Source: Bacilli bacterium
GTDB lineage: Bacteria; Bacillota_I; Bacilli_A; RFN20; CAG-826
Assembly: GCA_017651565.1 (NCBI GenBank)
Contig: JAGCCQ010000050.1
Coordinates: forward strand, 52,172-116,171
DNA length: 64,000 bases
Direction of reading: 5' to 3'
Shown: one piece after another, positions 52,465-60,738 of the stretch
Numbering within the stretch: position 1 is the stretch's first letter
Layout of the letters: each line of letters starts with the position of its first letter
The notes under the pieces: generated by a model
Told to the model about the DNA's origin: nothing
Database searches by the model: none
The model's input: only the letters and a program-made list of their open reading frames with translations
Translations under genes and position numbers: made by a program

Positions 52465-55200
52465 ATGGCTTTTGGTAAAAATGAAACTTATGAGAGATGG
52501 ATACCAGCACATCAAATTAGTAATGATTACCCAGATAAGTTTAACTTTCATTTAGTTACTAGTTTAGATGAGTTAAAAGATGTACTATCTAAAGTTGGTA
52601 AAGATATAGCACTAGATACAGAAACAACAGGACTAGATCTTGATGTGTCTTTTCTTGTTGGGTATTCTTTTTGCTTTGATGGTTTAAATGCTTATTATGT
52701 CCCTGTTAATCACGCACCTTGTTTTAGGGATATTAAGAAAGAGATAACTAAAGAAGAATATGATCTAAAGACAAGTGAATTATCTAAAAAGATGGACGAA
52801 AGTGATATTAATGCAGGAATAGAACTAAATAACTATTCTTATGATAATACTGAAGATAAGTATTACTATACAGAGCAAGAGGAATATAGTCTTAATTTAG
52901 GTAGTGATTCAGTTGAACTTCTTTATAATACACTTAAAGATAAAATAGTTTATATGTTTAATGCTCGATATGACATTAGAGTTATAGAAAAATATGGCTT
53001 TATAGAGAATAATATACCTATAGAAGAAAGAGATAAACTTCACATCTATAAATATGATTTATCTCCTAGTCATTGTACTATTGTTGATTTACAAGCCTTA
53101 ATATTTGATACTGATACTAATGTGCCTTACCCAGCCTTAAAGAAATGTGAAGAATATTTCCTTGGTTGGCGTGGAGCTTCTTTTGCTGATACTGTTGATT
53201 TAGATGATGGTAAAACTTTCTATAATTTAAAACCAGAAGATGGGTACCAATATGCTTGTACTGACGCTTTAGGAACTTATCTACTTGTGTTTAACCCTTA
53301 TGTTATGTCTTTAATGCAAGAGTCAAGAACAGCGAATAAATATAGAGGAATTAAAAAATGTTCTGTTGAACTTGATACTGCTTTCTTATATCCATTAAAG
53401 ATAATGGAAGACGAATATACAATTATTGATACTGAAAGATTAAAAAGTTATTCACAACATTATTCTCGTGAGATCGAGAAAGTAGAGACAAAGTTATACT
53501 CTATAGTAGGAGACGAGTTTAGACCTGATCCAAACGATAAGAAGCAAGTAGTACCTTTTGCAAGTCCAAAGAAAAAGTCAGAGATGTTAAAGAAGTTAGG
53601 AATAACTACTTATGAATATGATGGAAGCCCTGCTTATAATGTAAGAGGGGAATTAAAGGCTGATAAAGAACATATTAAGATAACAATAGATAAGTTAGGG
53701 TTAGAGCCAGGAAACCCTAAAAGAGAGTTTATGGAAGGTTTACTTCTTTATGCTACTCTAACAAAGCAAAAAGGAACTTATGTTGACGCATTTATAAAGA
53801 TGGCAAATGAAAGTAACTACCCAGGTAGATTAAGATTTGGATATAAAACTATGGTAGTACCTAGTGGAAGGTTAGCTGCTGGTGGAGATAAAAAGAACCA
53901 TTATACATCAGAAACTAATATTCAAAATGTACCAAAGCCACACACAACAACAGTTTATTATGTTTTATATGAAGACTTAATAAAAGTAAAACCAGATCTT
54001 GCTGGTGTATACGATAATAATTATGAAGAGTTTACTTATAATGGAGAGTATACATATAGAATATTAAAGTGGGTATTTAAAGAAAGTGTTTGGAATCTAG
54101 GTATACCTGAAAAGAAGATTGAAGGTTTCCAACAAGATTTGAATATGAGAAGTACCTTCTGTGCTGATCCAGATAAGTTGTGGGTAAGTTGCGATTTTTC
54201 GGCTCAAGAGTTAAGGTTAGCTGCCCTTTTAAGTGGCGAACCAGGTTGGACTAAAACTTTTGCAAATAATGGAGACTTACACGAATATATGGCAAAGCAG
54301 ATATGGGATCCAGCCGAGTATGATAAATCAAAAAGAAAGAAAGCAAAGACAGTTAACTTTGGTATTCTTTATGGTATGACAGCAAAAAACTTCTCAAATG
54401 ATTTTTCAATAAGTATGGAAGAAGCCCAAGAGATAGTTGATAAATATAAAGAGGGAGCAAAGAAGTTATTTGATTGGGTAGAAAGAGAAGAGAAACTTGC
54501 AGAAACTACGGGCTCTGTATATACAATGTTTGGAAGACCTAGAAGGTTAGGTTGGTATTTTAGTCCAGAGCGTAGTTACTCTATGAGACAGTTTGGTATA
54601 AGAAGTACAGCAAATACAATTATTCAAGGTAGTGGTGGAGATATTTTAAAAATGAGTTTCTTAAATATTTATGACTTATTTTATAGTAACCCAGAAACTA
54701 GAAATAAAAATAGAGAATATGTAAAGTTTATAAATACAGTACACGATGAGATAAATTATAATGTTTCGAAAAAATATGTTTATCAGTTAGTACCTAAAAT
54801 ATTAAGTTGTATGAGGATGTGGTTTCCCGATTGGCAATTTCCTATGAAGGTAGGACTTGCTATATCAAGCCGTTGGGGAACTAATATAGATTTTGAATAT
54901 GACGATAGGGCTTTTATTCCTATTGAGGGAGCAGTGAGTCCTGAAGAAAAGAGATATAAACAGATGGACTATGAGTGGCAAGTTGCTAATAAAACTTTTG
55001 GACCTTTTAGTTTTGTAGAAGATCCAGATGGTAACTTTATAAAGAACCCAAACTTTTTAGGAATATTAGAACCATCTGGAGAAGATCTATCTGAAAAAGA
55101 TTATATTGTTAAAGAAAAAACAGAGAAGAAAGAGATTATTATTGAAGATGTACCACAGTTTGATCCAAACGAACCAAAACTTTTTGATAATCTAGTTTAG
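52465..55200 (+). CDS. DNA polymerase, family A with 3'-5' exonuclease
   Basis: 911 residues, ATG after AGGAGG. Exonuclease motifs: D-T-E-T-T-G near 50-55, N-A-R-Y-D near 170, and Y-x3-D (Y-A-C-T-D) near 266. Polymerase motifs: A, D-F-S-A-Q-E-L-R near 575 (Ala replaces the usual Gln); B, R-K-K-A-K-x3-F-G-x2-Y-G near 627-640; C, V-H-D-E near 755. All catalytic acids are present. Replicates the phage genome. The exonuclease region has an acidic insertion at about 100-150. Confidence 0.93.
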   Translation: MAFGKNETYERWIPAHQISNDYPDKFNFHLVTSLDELKDVLSKVGKDIALDTETTGLDLDVSFLVGYSFCFDGLNAYYVPVNHAPCFRDIKKEITKEEYDLKTSELSKKMDESDINAGIELNNYSYDNTEDKYYYTEQEEYSLNLGSDSVELLYNTLKDKIVYMFNARYDIRVIEKYGFIENNIPIEERDKLHIYKYDLSPSHCTIVDLQALIFDTDTNVPYPALKKCEEYFLGWRGASFADTVDLDDGKTFYNLKPEDGYQYACTDALGTYLLVFNPYVMSLMQESRTANKYRGIKKCSVELDTAFLYPLKIMEDEYTIIDTERLKSYSQHYSREIEKVETKLYSIVGDEFRPDPNDKKQVVPFASPKKKSEMLKKLGITTYEYDGSPAYNVRGELKADKEHIKITIDKLGLEPGNPKREFMEGLLLYATLTKQKGTYVDAFIKMANESNYPGRLRFGYKTMVVPSGRLAAGGDKKNHYTSETNIQNVPKPHTTTVYYVLYEDLIKVKPDLAGVYDNNYEEFTYNGEYTYRILKWVFKESVWNLGIPEKKIEGFQQDLNMRSTFCADPDKLWVSCDFSAQELRLAALLSGEPGWTKTFANNGDLHEYMAKQIWDPAEYDKSKRKKAKTVNFGILYGMTAKNFSNDFSISMEEAQEIVDKYKEGAKKLFDWVEREEKLAETTGSVYTMFGRPRRLGWYFSPERSYSMRQFGIRSTANTIIQGSGGDILKMSFLNIYDLFYSNPETRNKNREYVKFINTVHDEINYNVSKKYVYQLVPKILSCMRMWFPDWQFPMKVGLAISSRWGTNIDFEYDDRAFIPIEGAVSPEEKRYKQMDYEWQVANKTFGPFSFVEDPDGNFIKNPNFLGILEPSGEDLSEKDYIVKEKTEKKEIIIEDVPQFDPNEPKLFDNLV

Positions 55201-55208
55201 GAGGTAAT

Positions 55209-55448
55209 ATGGAAATAGAAGTTTTTTTACATATAGCAAGGTTAGACGATTTTAAAAAGGGAAGATCTGTGTTTGTTAAACTAGCGTTTGCAAATCAATA
55301 TGATCTTAAGTTAATATTAAAAATGAAAGATATAGTTATAAATATACCAACAACCTTTAACTCCGATGGTATGTTTATAATAAGAAAGAAAACAATAGTT
55401 GATAGATTGAAACTTCGTAAGTTTATAAAGTATAAGCCAAAAAAGTAA
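55209..55448 (+). CDS. Hypothetical small basic protein
   Basis: 79 residues, ATG after AGGAGG, directly after the polymerase. Lys/Arg-rich C-terminus; no family recognised. Confidence 0.55.
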   Translation: MEIEVFLHIARLDDFKKGRSVFVKLAFANQYDLKLILKMKDIVINIPTTFNSDGMFIIRKKTIVDRLKLRKFIKYKPKK

Positions 55449-55450
55449 GC

Positions 55451-55469
55451 CTTTTATATATTAATAATG
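55451..55469 (+). promoter_or_regulatory. Late-type promoter motif, copy 8
   Basis: CTTTTATATATTAATAATG just before AGGAGG, suggesting that the next gene starts a separate unit. Confidence 0.4.
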
Positions 55470-55481
55470 TAGGAGGTATTT

Positions 55482-56090
55482 ATGGAAGATATTAAAGAAA
55501 GCGTTGATAACGAAACTCTTATTACTATTGATAGTGATAAATCTCTTATGGATGAGGCTTTTACTGAAATTGATCTTGATGAAAGATTATCAGCAGAACC
55601 AGGTATAGACGCAATACCAGATACAGTTGTTAGTGTTGATCCATTTATTGAAGAAAGAGAGAAACTTAAGGTAGGTTTAACACCAGAGGATATTAAAAAC
55701 CTATACAGTTATATTTCAGGGGAAGGAGAAAAACCTTTATTCCTTGATAAGTTTGCCTCTGATAGTGAGGGAAGACTTAAGGATATGATTTTAATAATGC
55801 AGTTAATACAGTTGTCTAGATTACCGATGTTAACAGCATTACAATCTCAAGTACAAGAAAGATTGTTCTCTAAAGAAAACTTATATGCTATGGACTTAAA
55901 TGACTTAACAAAAGCTTCTGGTGCTATTACTAGAGAGGTAGAGACAATACTAAAGACATCTACTGAAGCAATACAAACAATAACACAGTTTGGAACACTA
56001 AATAGTGAGTACCGTAAGTTAATAGACGCTATTTTATTATTATCAGAAGATAAACTAAATAGAATAAAAGAAATAGTTTACACAGAATAA
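55482..56090 (+). CDS. Hypothetical acidic helical protein before the giant RNAs
   Basis: 202 residues, ATG after AGGAGG. An acidic disordered N-terminus (1-70) is followed by a helical domain with an all-alpha look (about 70-200). No family recognised; a small-terminase-like role is only a guess. Its 3' end overlaps the -35 element of the following ncRNA promoter. Confidence 0.6.
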   Translation: MEDIKESVDNETLITIDSDKSLMDEAFTEIDLDERLSAEPGIDAIPDTVVSVDPFIEEREKLKVGLTPEDIKNLYSYISGEGEKPLFLDKFASDSEGRLKDMILIMQLIQLSRLPMLTALQSQVQERLFSKENLYAMDLNDLTKASGAITREVETILKTSTEAIQTITQFGTLNSEYRKLIDAILLLSEDKLNRIKEIVYTE

Positions 56091-56105
56091 TTTTTGTTAT
56101 ATAAT
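56077..56105 (+). promoter_or_regulatory. Promoter of giant ncRNA 1
   Basis: TTTACA (56077-56082), exactly 17 bp, TATAAT (56100-56105). The same elements and spacing drive ncRNA 2. Predicted start near 56112. Confidence 0.85.
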
Positions 56106-56111
56106 TATCTT

Positions 56112-56650
56112 GTAAAGGAAAAGTAATTTTGTTACTATGTTTCTTTATAACGCATATATTCATTGATAGTGCTCCTCTGTTTCGATCAGAGAGCCCCCTA
56201 TTAGTTATAATAGGGGTATATCCCAGGTGGAATTAGAGATATTAAGGTGGAGCAAGACCACCCCTCCTGACCTACTATGTAGATGTCTATAAAGAAGTAG
56301 TAGATATGTGGCTTTTTATAGATCCACATTATACCCCCTTTAGTTAGATAATGTTAAAATAAAAAAGTCAGTAAACCAGATTATAGGCGTTCTTTCGATA
56401 TAGTTATGTATAATGACCTTATGCCCGTCATCAACAGAGACTATATTTTTAGAACTATCTTTATAGAACATCTACTACTATTTTGTCTTTTATAAGGTTT
56501 AACCTAGGTAATATTATTTATAGCAGTTTTCTGAAACCCTTTTAGAAACGATGTAATGCCGAAGATTATAATATAACCATCGCTATTCATCTGTTAGACT
56601 TAATGTTATCTAGGTCAAGCCTTATACTAGGCTTGGTTGTTTTTTATTTT
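56112..56650 (+). ncRNA. Giant structured ncRNA 1 (about 540 nt; ROOL-like candidate)
   Basis: No open frame of note occurs between a strong promoter and a strong terminator. Stems that can be read by eye: AGTAA/TTACT; CTCTG/CAGAG with TTTCGAT loop (56175-56191, like a tRNA T-arm); CCCCTATTA/TAATAGGGG with GTTA loop (56195-56216); GGTGG/CCACC; ATGTGG/CCACAT; ATGAC/GTCAT. A long-range pairing joins AGTAGTAGAT near 56296 with ATCTACTACT near 56470. Size and phage setting fit ROOL (about 580 nt) but I could not run a covariance model, so the family is a hypothesis. Confidence 0.75.
56616..56647 (+). terminator. Terminator of ncRNA 1
   Basis: CAAGCCT, TATACT, AGGCTTG stem-loop followed by GTTGTTTTTT. 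Confidence 0.88.
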
Positions 56651-56701
56651 TTATTCTCCGTTTTATTAATACAATAAAATGAGTAAAAATAATTTTAGTG
56701 C

Positions 56702-56731
56702 AAAAAATCGACTAACCATCTGTCGATTTTT
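56702..56731 (+). terminator. Bidirectional terminator between the two ncRNAs
   Basis: AAAAAATCGAC, TAACCATCT, GTCGATTTTTT; the T-run on one side and A-run on the other let it act on either strand. It insulates ncRNA 2 from ncRNA 1. A weaker TTTTATT/AATAAAA stem lies at 56661-56679. Confidence 0.8.
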
Positions 56732-56733
56732 TG

Positions 56734-56762
56734 TTTACACCAAATATTGGGTATGGTATAAT
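56734..56762 (+). promoter_or_regulatory. Promoter of giant ncRNA 2
   Basis: TTTACA (56734-56739), exactly 17 bp, TATAAT (56757-56762) with a TG extended -10. Predicted start near 56769. Confidence 0.88.
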
Positions 56763-56768
56763 TAAGTT

Positions 56769-57738
56769 GCTTGGGTATTCTCCGAAGAACCCAAGGTGTT
56801 CTATTGATTATTTATCAGTAACTCAAAAAAGATACTTACGCTCTACGAGTACGCACAAACACCAATTCAAAAGAGAGGTCACTAGATCAAAAGTCGAGGG
56901 TGTGTGGTTGTTACCTGTACTTTATGTAAGTGGAACTTATCTATGGCGAAGCAGTTATATGTGAGTGTTACGGCTCAAACAATAACAAGAGATAATCGTT
57001 GGCAGTTGACGGGGAGATATGCCCCTATAACATAGGTAAGTGTTGTTTGCCGAAAACTGTCTAATTTATTACTGAATAGTAAGATACAGATATGTCAGTA
57101 ACCAGCCTGACCTATATCGCTAATGACTAAAGAAGGTACAGCTTTAGTTAGATATAGTAATTCAATAAGTAGGTTATATTTGCTATTGAAAGCCCAGACA
57201 ACTTTCCTAGGCTAACTTCTAGTGCACGAACGCCCTTACTTGGGGTAAGTGGTACATAGACGGGGTTGTGATACCCTTTGAGGACGAATACCGAGTTTAT
57301 GTAGCGAAAGCATTTATGATCTGACTAGAATAGTGGGTACGATTGGATGTTAGAATACTATCAACATCTCGAGGGGTAGTAATTTAGTTAACATTTAGCC
57401 GTTGAAACTTGTTAAAGAGTGTATAACAATTTGGTGCCTAACTACTCTGTATAAATCGGTTTATGGATATTATTTGTGATTGAAATGGGTACATTAAGCC
57501 ATTTTAACCTGTCTAAAGTCGGCAATCTTGAGGGTAAGCACTCCCTCCAGGTATAAATTATTTGTCTTTCGTTAAAGGTGTAAGCCTTTATATTTAGCGA
57601 CATTTATACCGAGTACCACTAAATAACAGAGGTATGGGAAAAACTTGTGGGTAATAAAATAAGTCCCACCAGATAAATATTGATGAAGTAAAATTGAGAT
57701 ATGCTTTTGTTATCGTATCTAATTTGATTAAAGCAAAC
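56769..57738 (+). ncRNA. Giant structured ncRNA 2 (about 970 nt; GOLLD-like candidate)
   Basis: Stems read by eye: CTTGGGT/ACCCAAG near 56770-56795; GGGG/CCCC at 57011; CTATATC(57112)/GATATAG(57151) enclosing CTAAAG/CTTTAG; TTCAATA/TATTGAA; CTTAC/GTAAG; AAATGG/CCATTT; GAGGG/CCCTC; GGTATAAAT(57550)/ATTTATACC(57602) around AAAGG/CCTTT; GTGGG/CCCAC. Such density over almost 1 kb, with no credible frame and a strong promoter, indicates a large functional RNA. GOLLD is the obvious family to test for; not verified here. Confidence 0.75.
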
Positions 57739-57796
57739 AAATTAATTAAGAGAGGGGTAAGATTTTGCAGTATCTTATCTCTCTCTTAATTAATTT
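57739..57796 (+). promoter_or_regulatory. 25-bp perfect hairpin between ncRNA 2 and the HAD gene
   Basis: Arms 57739-57763 and 57772-57796 pair at all 25 positions (two G-U) around an 8-nt loop. GGAGGG of the next gene starts one base later. There is no T-run, so it is not a usual terminator. It suits RNase III processing that frees the 3' end of the ncRNA, or control of translation of the HAD gene. Confidence 0.75.
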
Positions 57797-57806
57797 GGAG
57801 GGAAAT

Positions 57807-58334
57807 ATGAATAATGGTTTATTGTTTTTAGATATTGATGGGGTTGTTAATACTTTTATGATTGGAGACGAACCTTTTAATAGTAGAGCAGGAGGAATTA
57901 AAAGAGGATCTTTCTATTTTGATATGGGATCTCCTTCTGAATATAGGGTTTCCAATAAACAAGCATTACTTTGGGTATCAAAGTTATGTATTGACTATAA
58001 ATTAGATATAGTAATATCTAGTTCTTGGCTAATAGGGAACGAATTAGATAAGATTAAGTTCTCTTTGTATAGTTCTGGTTTATCAAAAGAAGTTAATATT
58101 ATAGGTGGAGTAAGCCCAAATCTTTGTTGTCATAGAGGACTTGCTATTGAGTTGTGGTTAGAAGAGCACAAGATAGACTTAAATAAGACACCTATTGTTA
58201 TACTTGACGATGATTGTGATATGGCTGGATCAGAGATTGATCTAACACCTTATTTAGTTAAAACTGATACCTATGTTGGTTTTAGTCATAGAGATTATTT
58301 AAAGGCTAGTGAGTTACTAAATAAGGAGGAATAA
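57807..58334 (+). CDS. HAD-family phosphatase (Swiss-Army-Knife RNA repair type)
   Basis: 175 residues from ATG 57807 after GGAGGG; an earlier TTG lies inside the hairpin. Motifs: F-L-D-I-D-G-V-V-N (residues 7-15, nucleophile Asp), I-S-S-S-W near 70, R-G-x-x-I near 115, and I-L-D-D-D near 136. This order matches the HAD domain found in bacterial RNA repair systems. The role may be removal of 3' phosphates. It lies directly downstream of a giant RNA. Intact catalytic residues. Confidence 0.8.
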   Translation: MNNGLLFLDIDGVVNTFMIGDEPFNSRAGGIKRGSFYFDMGSPSEYRVSNKQALLWVSKLCIDYKLDIVISSSWLIGNELDKIKFSLYSSGLSKEVNIIGGVSPNLCCHRGLAIELWLEEHKIDLNKTPIVILDDDCDMAGSEIDLTPYLVKTDTYVGFSHRDYLKASELLNKEE

Positions 58335-58335
58335 T

Positions 58336-58677
58336 ATGAAAAGAAATAAAAACCTAGAGTGGTTTGCTTTTTATCAAGACCTTAATAGTACTGAACTAGT
58401 GTTTACCAATGTAATGTCAAGTGACCTAGTTGAAGATATACTTAAAGGGGTTAAGAGTAAATCAAACTTTAGAAAAATAGATAGTTATGATACACTAAAA
58501 GAGGCATTAAGAAGTTATTTTATGTGGAGATATTGGGGTAAATCTGAATACGAAGTTATTGTCTCTAATTGGTCTGGAAGAGACTTTGAAAAGAAGATTG
58601 ATATATGGTATCAGTTAGAGCCTAATTTAGATAGAATTACTGAATATGTTATTAGAGAGTTAAAACTAGATTTTTAG
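58336..58677 (+). CDS. Conserved hypothetical protein (Trp-rich, E-Y-E-V type)
   Basis: 113 residues, ATG after AAGGAGG. The pattern with F-x-x-Y-F-M-W-R-Y-W-x-x-S-E-Y-E-V-x-V then K-I-D-I-W-Y-Q-L-E-x-N is a common hypothetical family of Firmicutes mobile elements, to my recollection. No function known. Coupled to the HAD gene with 1-nt spacing. Confidence 0.6.
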   Translation: MKRNKNLEWFAFYQDLNSTELVFTNVMSSDLVEDILKGVKSKSNFRKIDSYDTLKEALRSYFMWRYWGKSEYEVIVSNWSGRDFEKKIDIWYQLEPNLDRITEYVIRELKLDF

Positions 58678-58689
58678 GGGGGTAATGTT

Positions 58690-60201
58690 ATGACTCTAGA
58701 TTATACATTAGCAAGGGACTTCCCGTTAAAGCAGGAACAAAATGAAATGATAGACTTTGCTATAAAAAGACCTTATGCTGTTATCTCGGGACAAACAGGA
58801 CTTGGTAAGACATATACGGCAGTAACATTGGCAACACAGTTGATGTTACACAATAAAAATCTTATTACTGTTATTTTTGCACCACCAAAAGCGATTATGT
58901 CTTTTGAGAAGGAGTTAACGCAAAAGTTAAAGGTGTCCTATTCTATAATATCTACTGAAAAAATGTCTATAAACCCAAAGGCAAGATTTTTAATAGTATC
59001 TTATACTAGAGTGGAGGACTCCTATGCTTATCTAACAGAGTTAAAGAAGAAGTGGTTACTTCTAGGTATATGTGATGAGGCACATCAATTACAAAATAGA
59101 GATTCAGCAATATATAAGAAGTTTTGTAATATAAGAAAGCTTTTTGCAATACTTTACTTTCTTACAGCAACAAGTTGTAAAAATAATATCGAGGGTATGT
59201 ATTGGATGTTAAACTTACTTAACCCTGATATTCTAGGAAGTTGGGGAAACTTTAGAAGTAGATACTTATTAATAGAAAAGAAGAAGATAACTCAAACAAC
59301 GAGAAATCGTAGTAAAGTTAAAAGGACCATAGAAGAAATAGTTGGATATAAAAACCTAGAGGAGTTACAAAATATTTTAAATAATGTTGTTATAGTTAGA
59401 CAAAAAGAGTATAAGTTAAACTTTACATATCACACTTGTAAAATGAACGAGTATGAGACAGAGCAATATCTAGAGGCTAGTAAGGGGAATAACTCTGAAA
59501 ACGCTAAAGACTTCTGGTCTGTAAGGTTAAGAGATATAACTATGGTAGTTGATAATATATCTGATGATGTAGAAAAAAGAGAGAAGATCTCGAATAAGGA
59601 AAGATTATTGTTAAAGGTTTTACTAAATAATCTTAAGAATAATAAACCAACTATTGTATACTGTGGTTATATTGAGGTACTAGATAGATTAAAGTTTTTG
59701 ATAGACACTTTTAAGAAAGATCTTGGTGTTAGTGAAACATTAGTCATAAAGGGTAGTGTTCCAATGAAAGATAGAAAGCTGATACAGGATCTAATTTCAG
59801 TTGATAAGCCTTGTTTAATAACAAGTGCTGGAGGAGAGAGTGTAAACTTACAAAGAGCAAATAGTATAATCTTCTATGATTTGCCTTATGATATTTCAGC
59901 AATAATGCAAGTTATAGGAAGAATAACAAGAGTAGATACAGTTTACGATCAACAGTATATTGATATAGTTGAGGCATTTGGTACAACTGATACATATAAA
60001 AGACTTTGTATGGAAAAGAATATGAAGTTAGTTGAAAGTCTTTTTGGTAAAATGAATACGCTACCTTATACAACATATAATAACGAGCAAAAGTTTATGA
60101 GTACTTTAAGGAAAGCATTACTCTGGGCTTTTAAAAGAGGAACATTAGTTACACAGGAAGAGTTAGAAGATATATTTCAGAAGTTTAATAAGATGGAATA
60201 A
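58690..60201 (+). CDS. SNF2/DEAD-type DNA helicase
   Basis: 503 residues, ATG after AGGGGGG. Motif I, G-Q-T-G-L-G-K-T near 33-40; motif II D-E-A-H near 128; motif III L-T-A-T-S near 155; motif V and VI S-x-x-G-G-E-S-V-N-L-Q-x-A then Q-V-I-G-R-I-T-R near 415. All are intact. SNF2-like ATPases move along or remodel double-stranded DNA. It probably aids replication, recombination or fork repair. Confidence 0.88.
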   Translation: MTLDYTLARDFPLKQEQNEMIDFAIKRPYAVISGQTGLGKTYTAVTLATQLMLHNKNLITVIFAPPKAIMSFEKELTQKLKVSYSIISTEKMSINPKARFLIVSYTRVEDSYAYLTELKKKWLLLGICDEAHQLQNRDSAIYKKFCNIRKLFAILYFLTATSCKNNIEGMYWMLNLLNPDILGSWGNFRSRYLLIEKKKITQTTRNRSKVKRTIEEIVGYKNLEELQNILNNVVIVRQKEYKLNFTYHTCKMNEYETEQYLEASKGNNSENAKDFWSVRLRDITMVVDNISDDVEKREKISNKERLLLKVLLNNLKNNKPTIVYCGYIEVLDRLKFLIDTFKKDLGVSETLVIKGSVPMKDRKLIQDLISVDKPCLITSAGGESVNLQRANSIIFYDLPYDISAIMQVIGRITRVDTVYDQQYIDIVEAFGTTDTYKRLCMEKNMKLVESLFGKMNTLPYTTYNNEQKFMSTLRKALLWAFKRGTLVTQEELEDIFQKFNKME

Positions 60202-60221
60202 ATCTAACTCTTTTTGTTTTT

Positions 60222-60240
60222 TATTTATATATTATTTTAG
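60222..60240 (+). promoter_or_regulatory. Late-type promoter motif, copy 9
   Basis: TTATTTATATATTATTTTAG upstream of the gene at 60264, with TCTAACTC and an earlier complementary GAGTTAGA that could form a terminator. Confidence 0.35.
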
Positions 60241-60263
60241 GGTGCAAGAAATGGAGGAATTAT

Positions 60264-60722
60264 ATGAAGGTATGTGATACAAAAGTAAAAAGTCCTTCAA
60301 TGCTTTTAGAGGAAGAAAGTGGTCTTCTTGTTACTTATGATCTTAATAAAAAGAAAGCACAAAAGTTAGTAGACGAAAACAGTAGTTTTAAAGTAGGAGA
60401 CGAAGTTTTAGTTATTGATTGGAGTGGTAAAGAGTATAAGATTATAAAGAAAGAAGATAAATCAAAAGCAGAAGAACCTATAAAAGAAGCAGAGGGGACG
60501 CAGACAACAGATATAGCAGAGAAAAAAGATCAATCTGTTGGCACTCTAAAAAAGCCTAGAAGGGTTAAAAAGATTATTAATTGTGAGTCATTTAGTATAC
60601 CAAGAAACCATAAGTTTAAAGGTTTTATGATGAACGAAAGTGGTTTATATACAAGAGGTAACTATGTACTTGTTAATAATAACGGAAAAATTAGGGCAGT
60701 TAATAAAAATAAATTAAAATAA
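60264..60722 (+). CDS. Hypothetical Lys-rich protein
   Basis: 152 residues, ATG after TGGAGG. An N-terminal beta-barrel-like part (F-K-V-G-D-E-V-L-V-I-D-W near 40-52), a Lys/Glu-rich linker (68-105) and a basic C-terminal domain. No family recognised. Confidence 0.55.
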   Translation: MKVCDTKVKSPSMLLEEESGLLVTYDLNKKKAQKLVDENSSFKVGDEVLVIDWSGKEYKIIKKEDKSKAEEPIKEAEGTQTTDIAEKKDQSVGTLKKPRRVKKIINCESFSIPRNHKFKGFMMNESGLYTRGNYVLVNNNGKIRAVNKNKLK

Positions 60723-60738
60723 TAGGAGGAAAAATATA

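Noticed and set aside
56171..56194. tRNA gene at the T-arm-like hairpin
   Set aside because: No acceptor, D or anticodon arm can be placed around it.
56731..56964. A 77-residue reading frame within ncRNA 2
   Set aside because: It starts in the promoter, lacks a ribosome binding site, and has atypical composition; the stems of the ncRNA explain the sequence better.
57739..57796. Rho-independent terminator
   Set aside because: The stem is not followed by a T-run and leads straight into a ribosome binding site, so a processing or control role is more likely.
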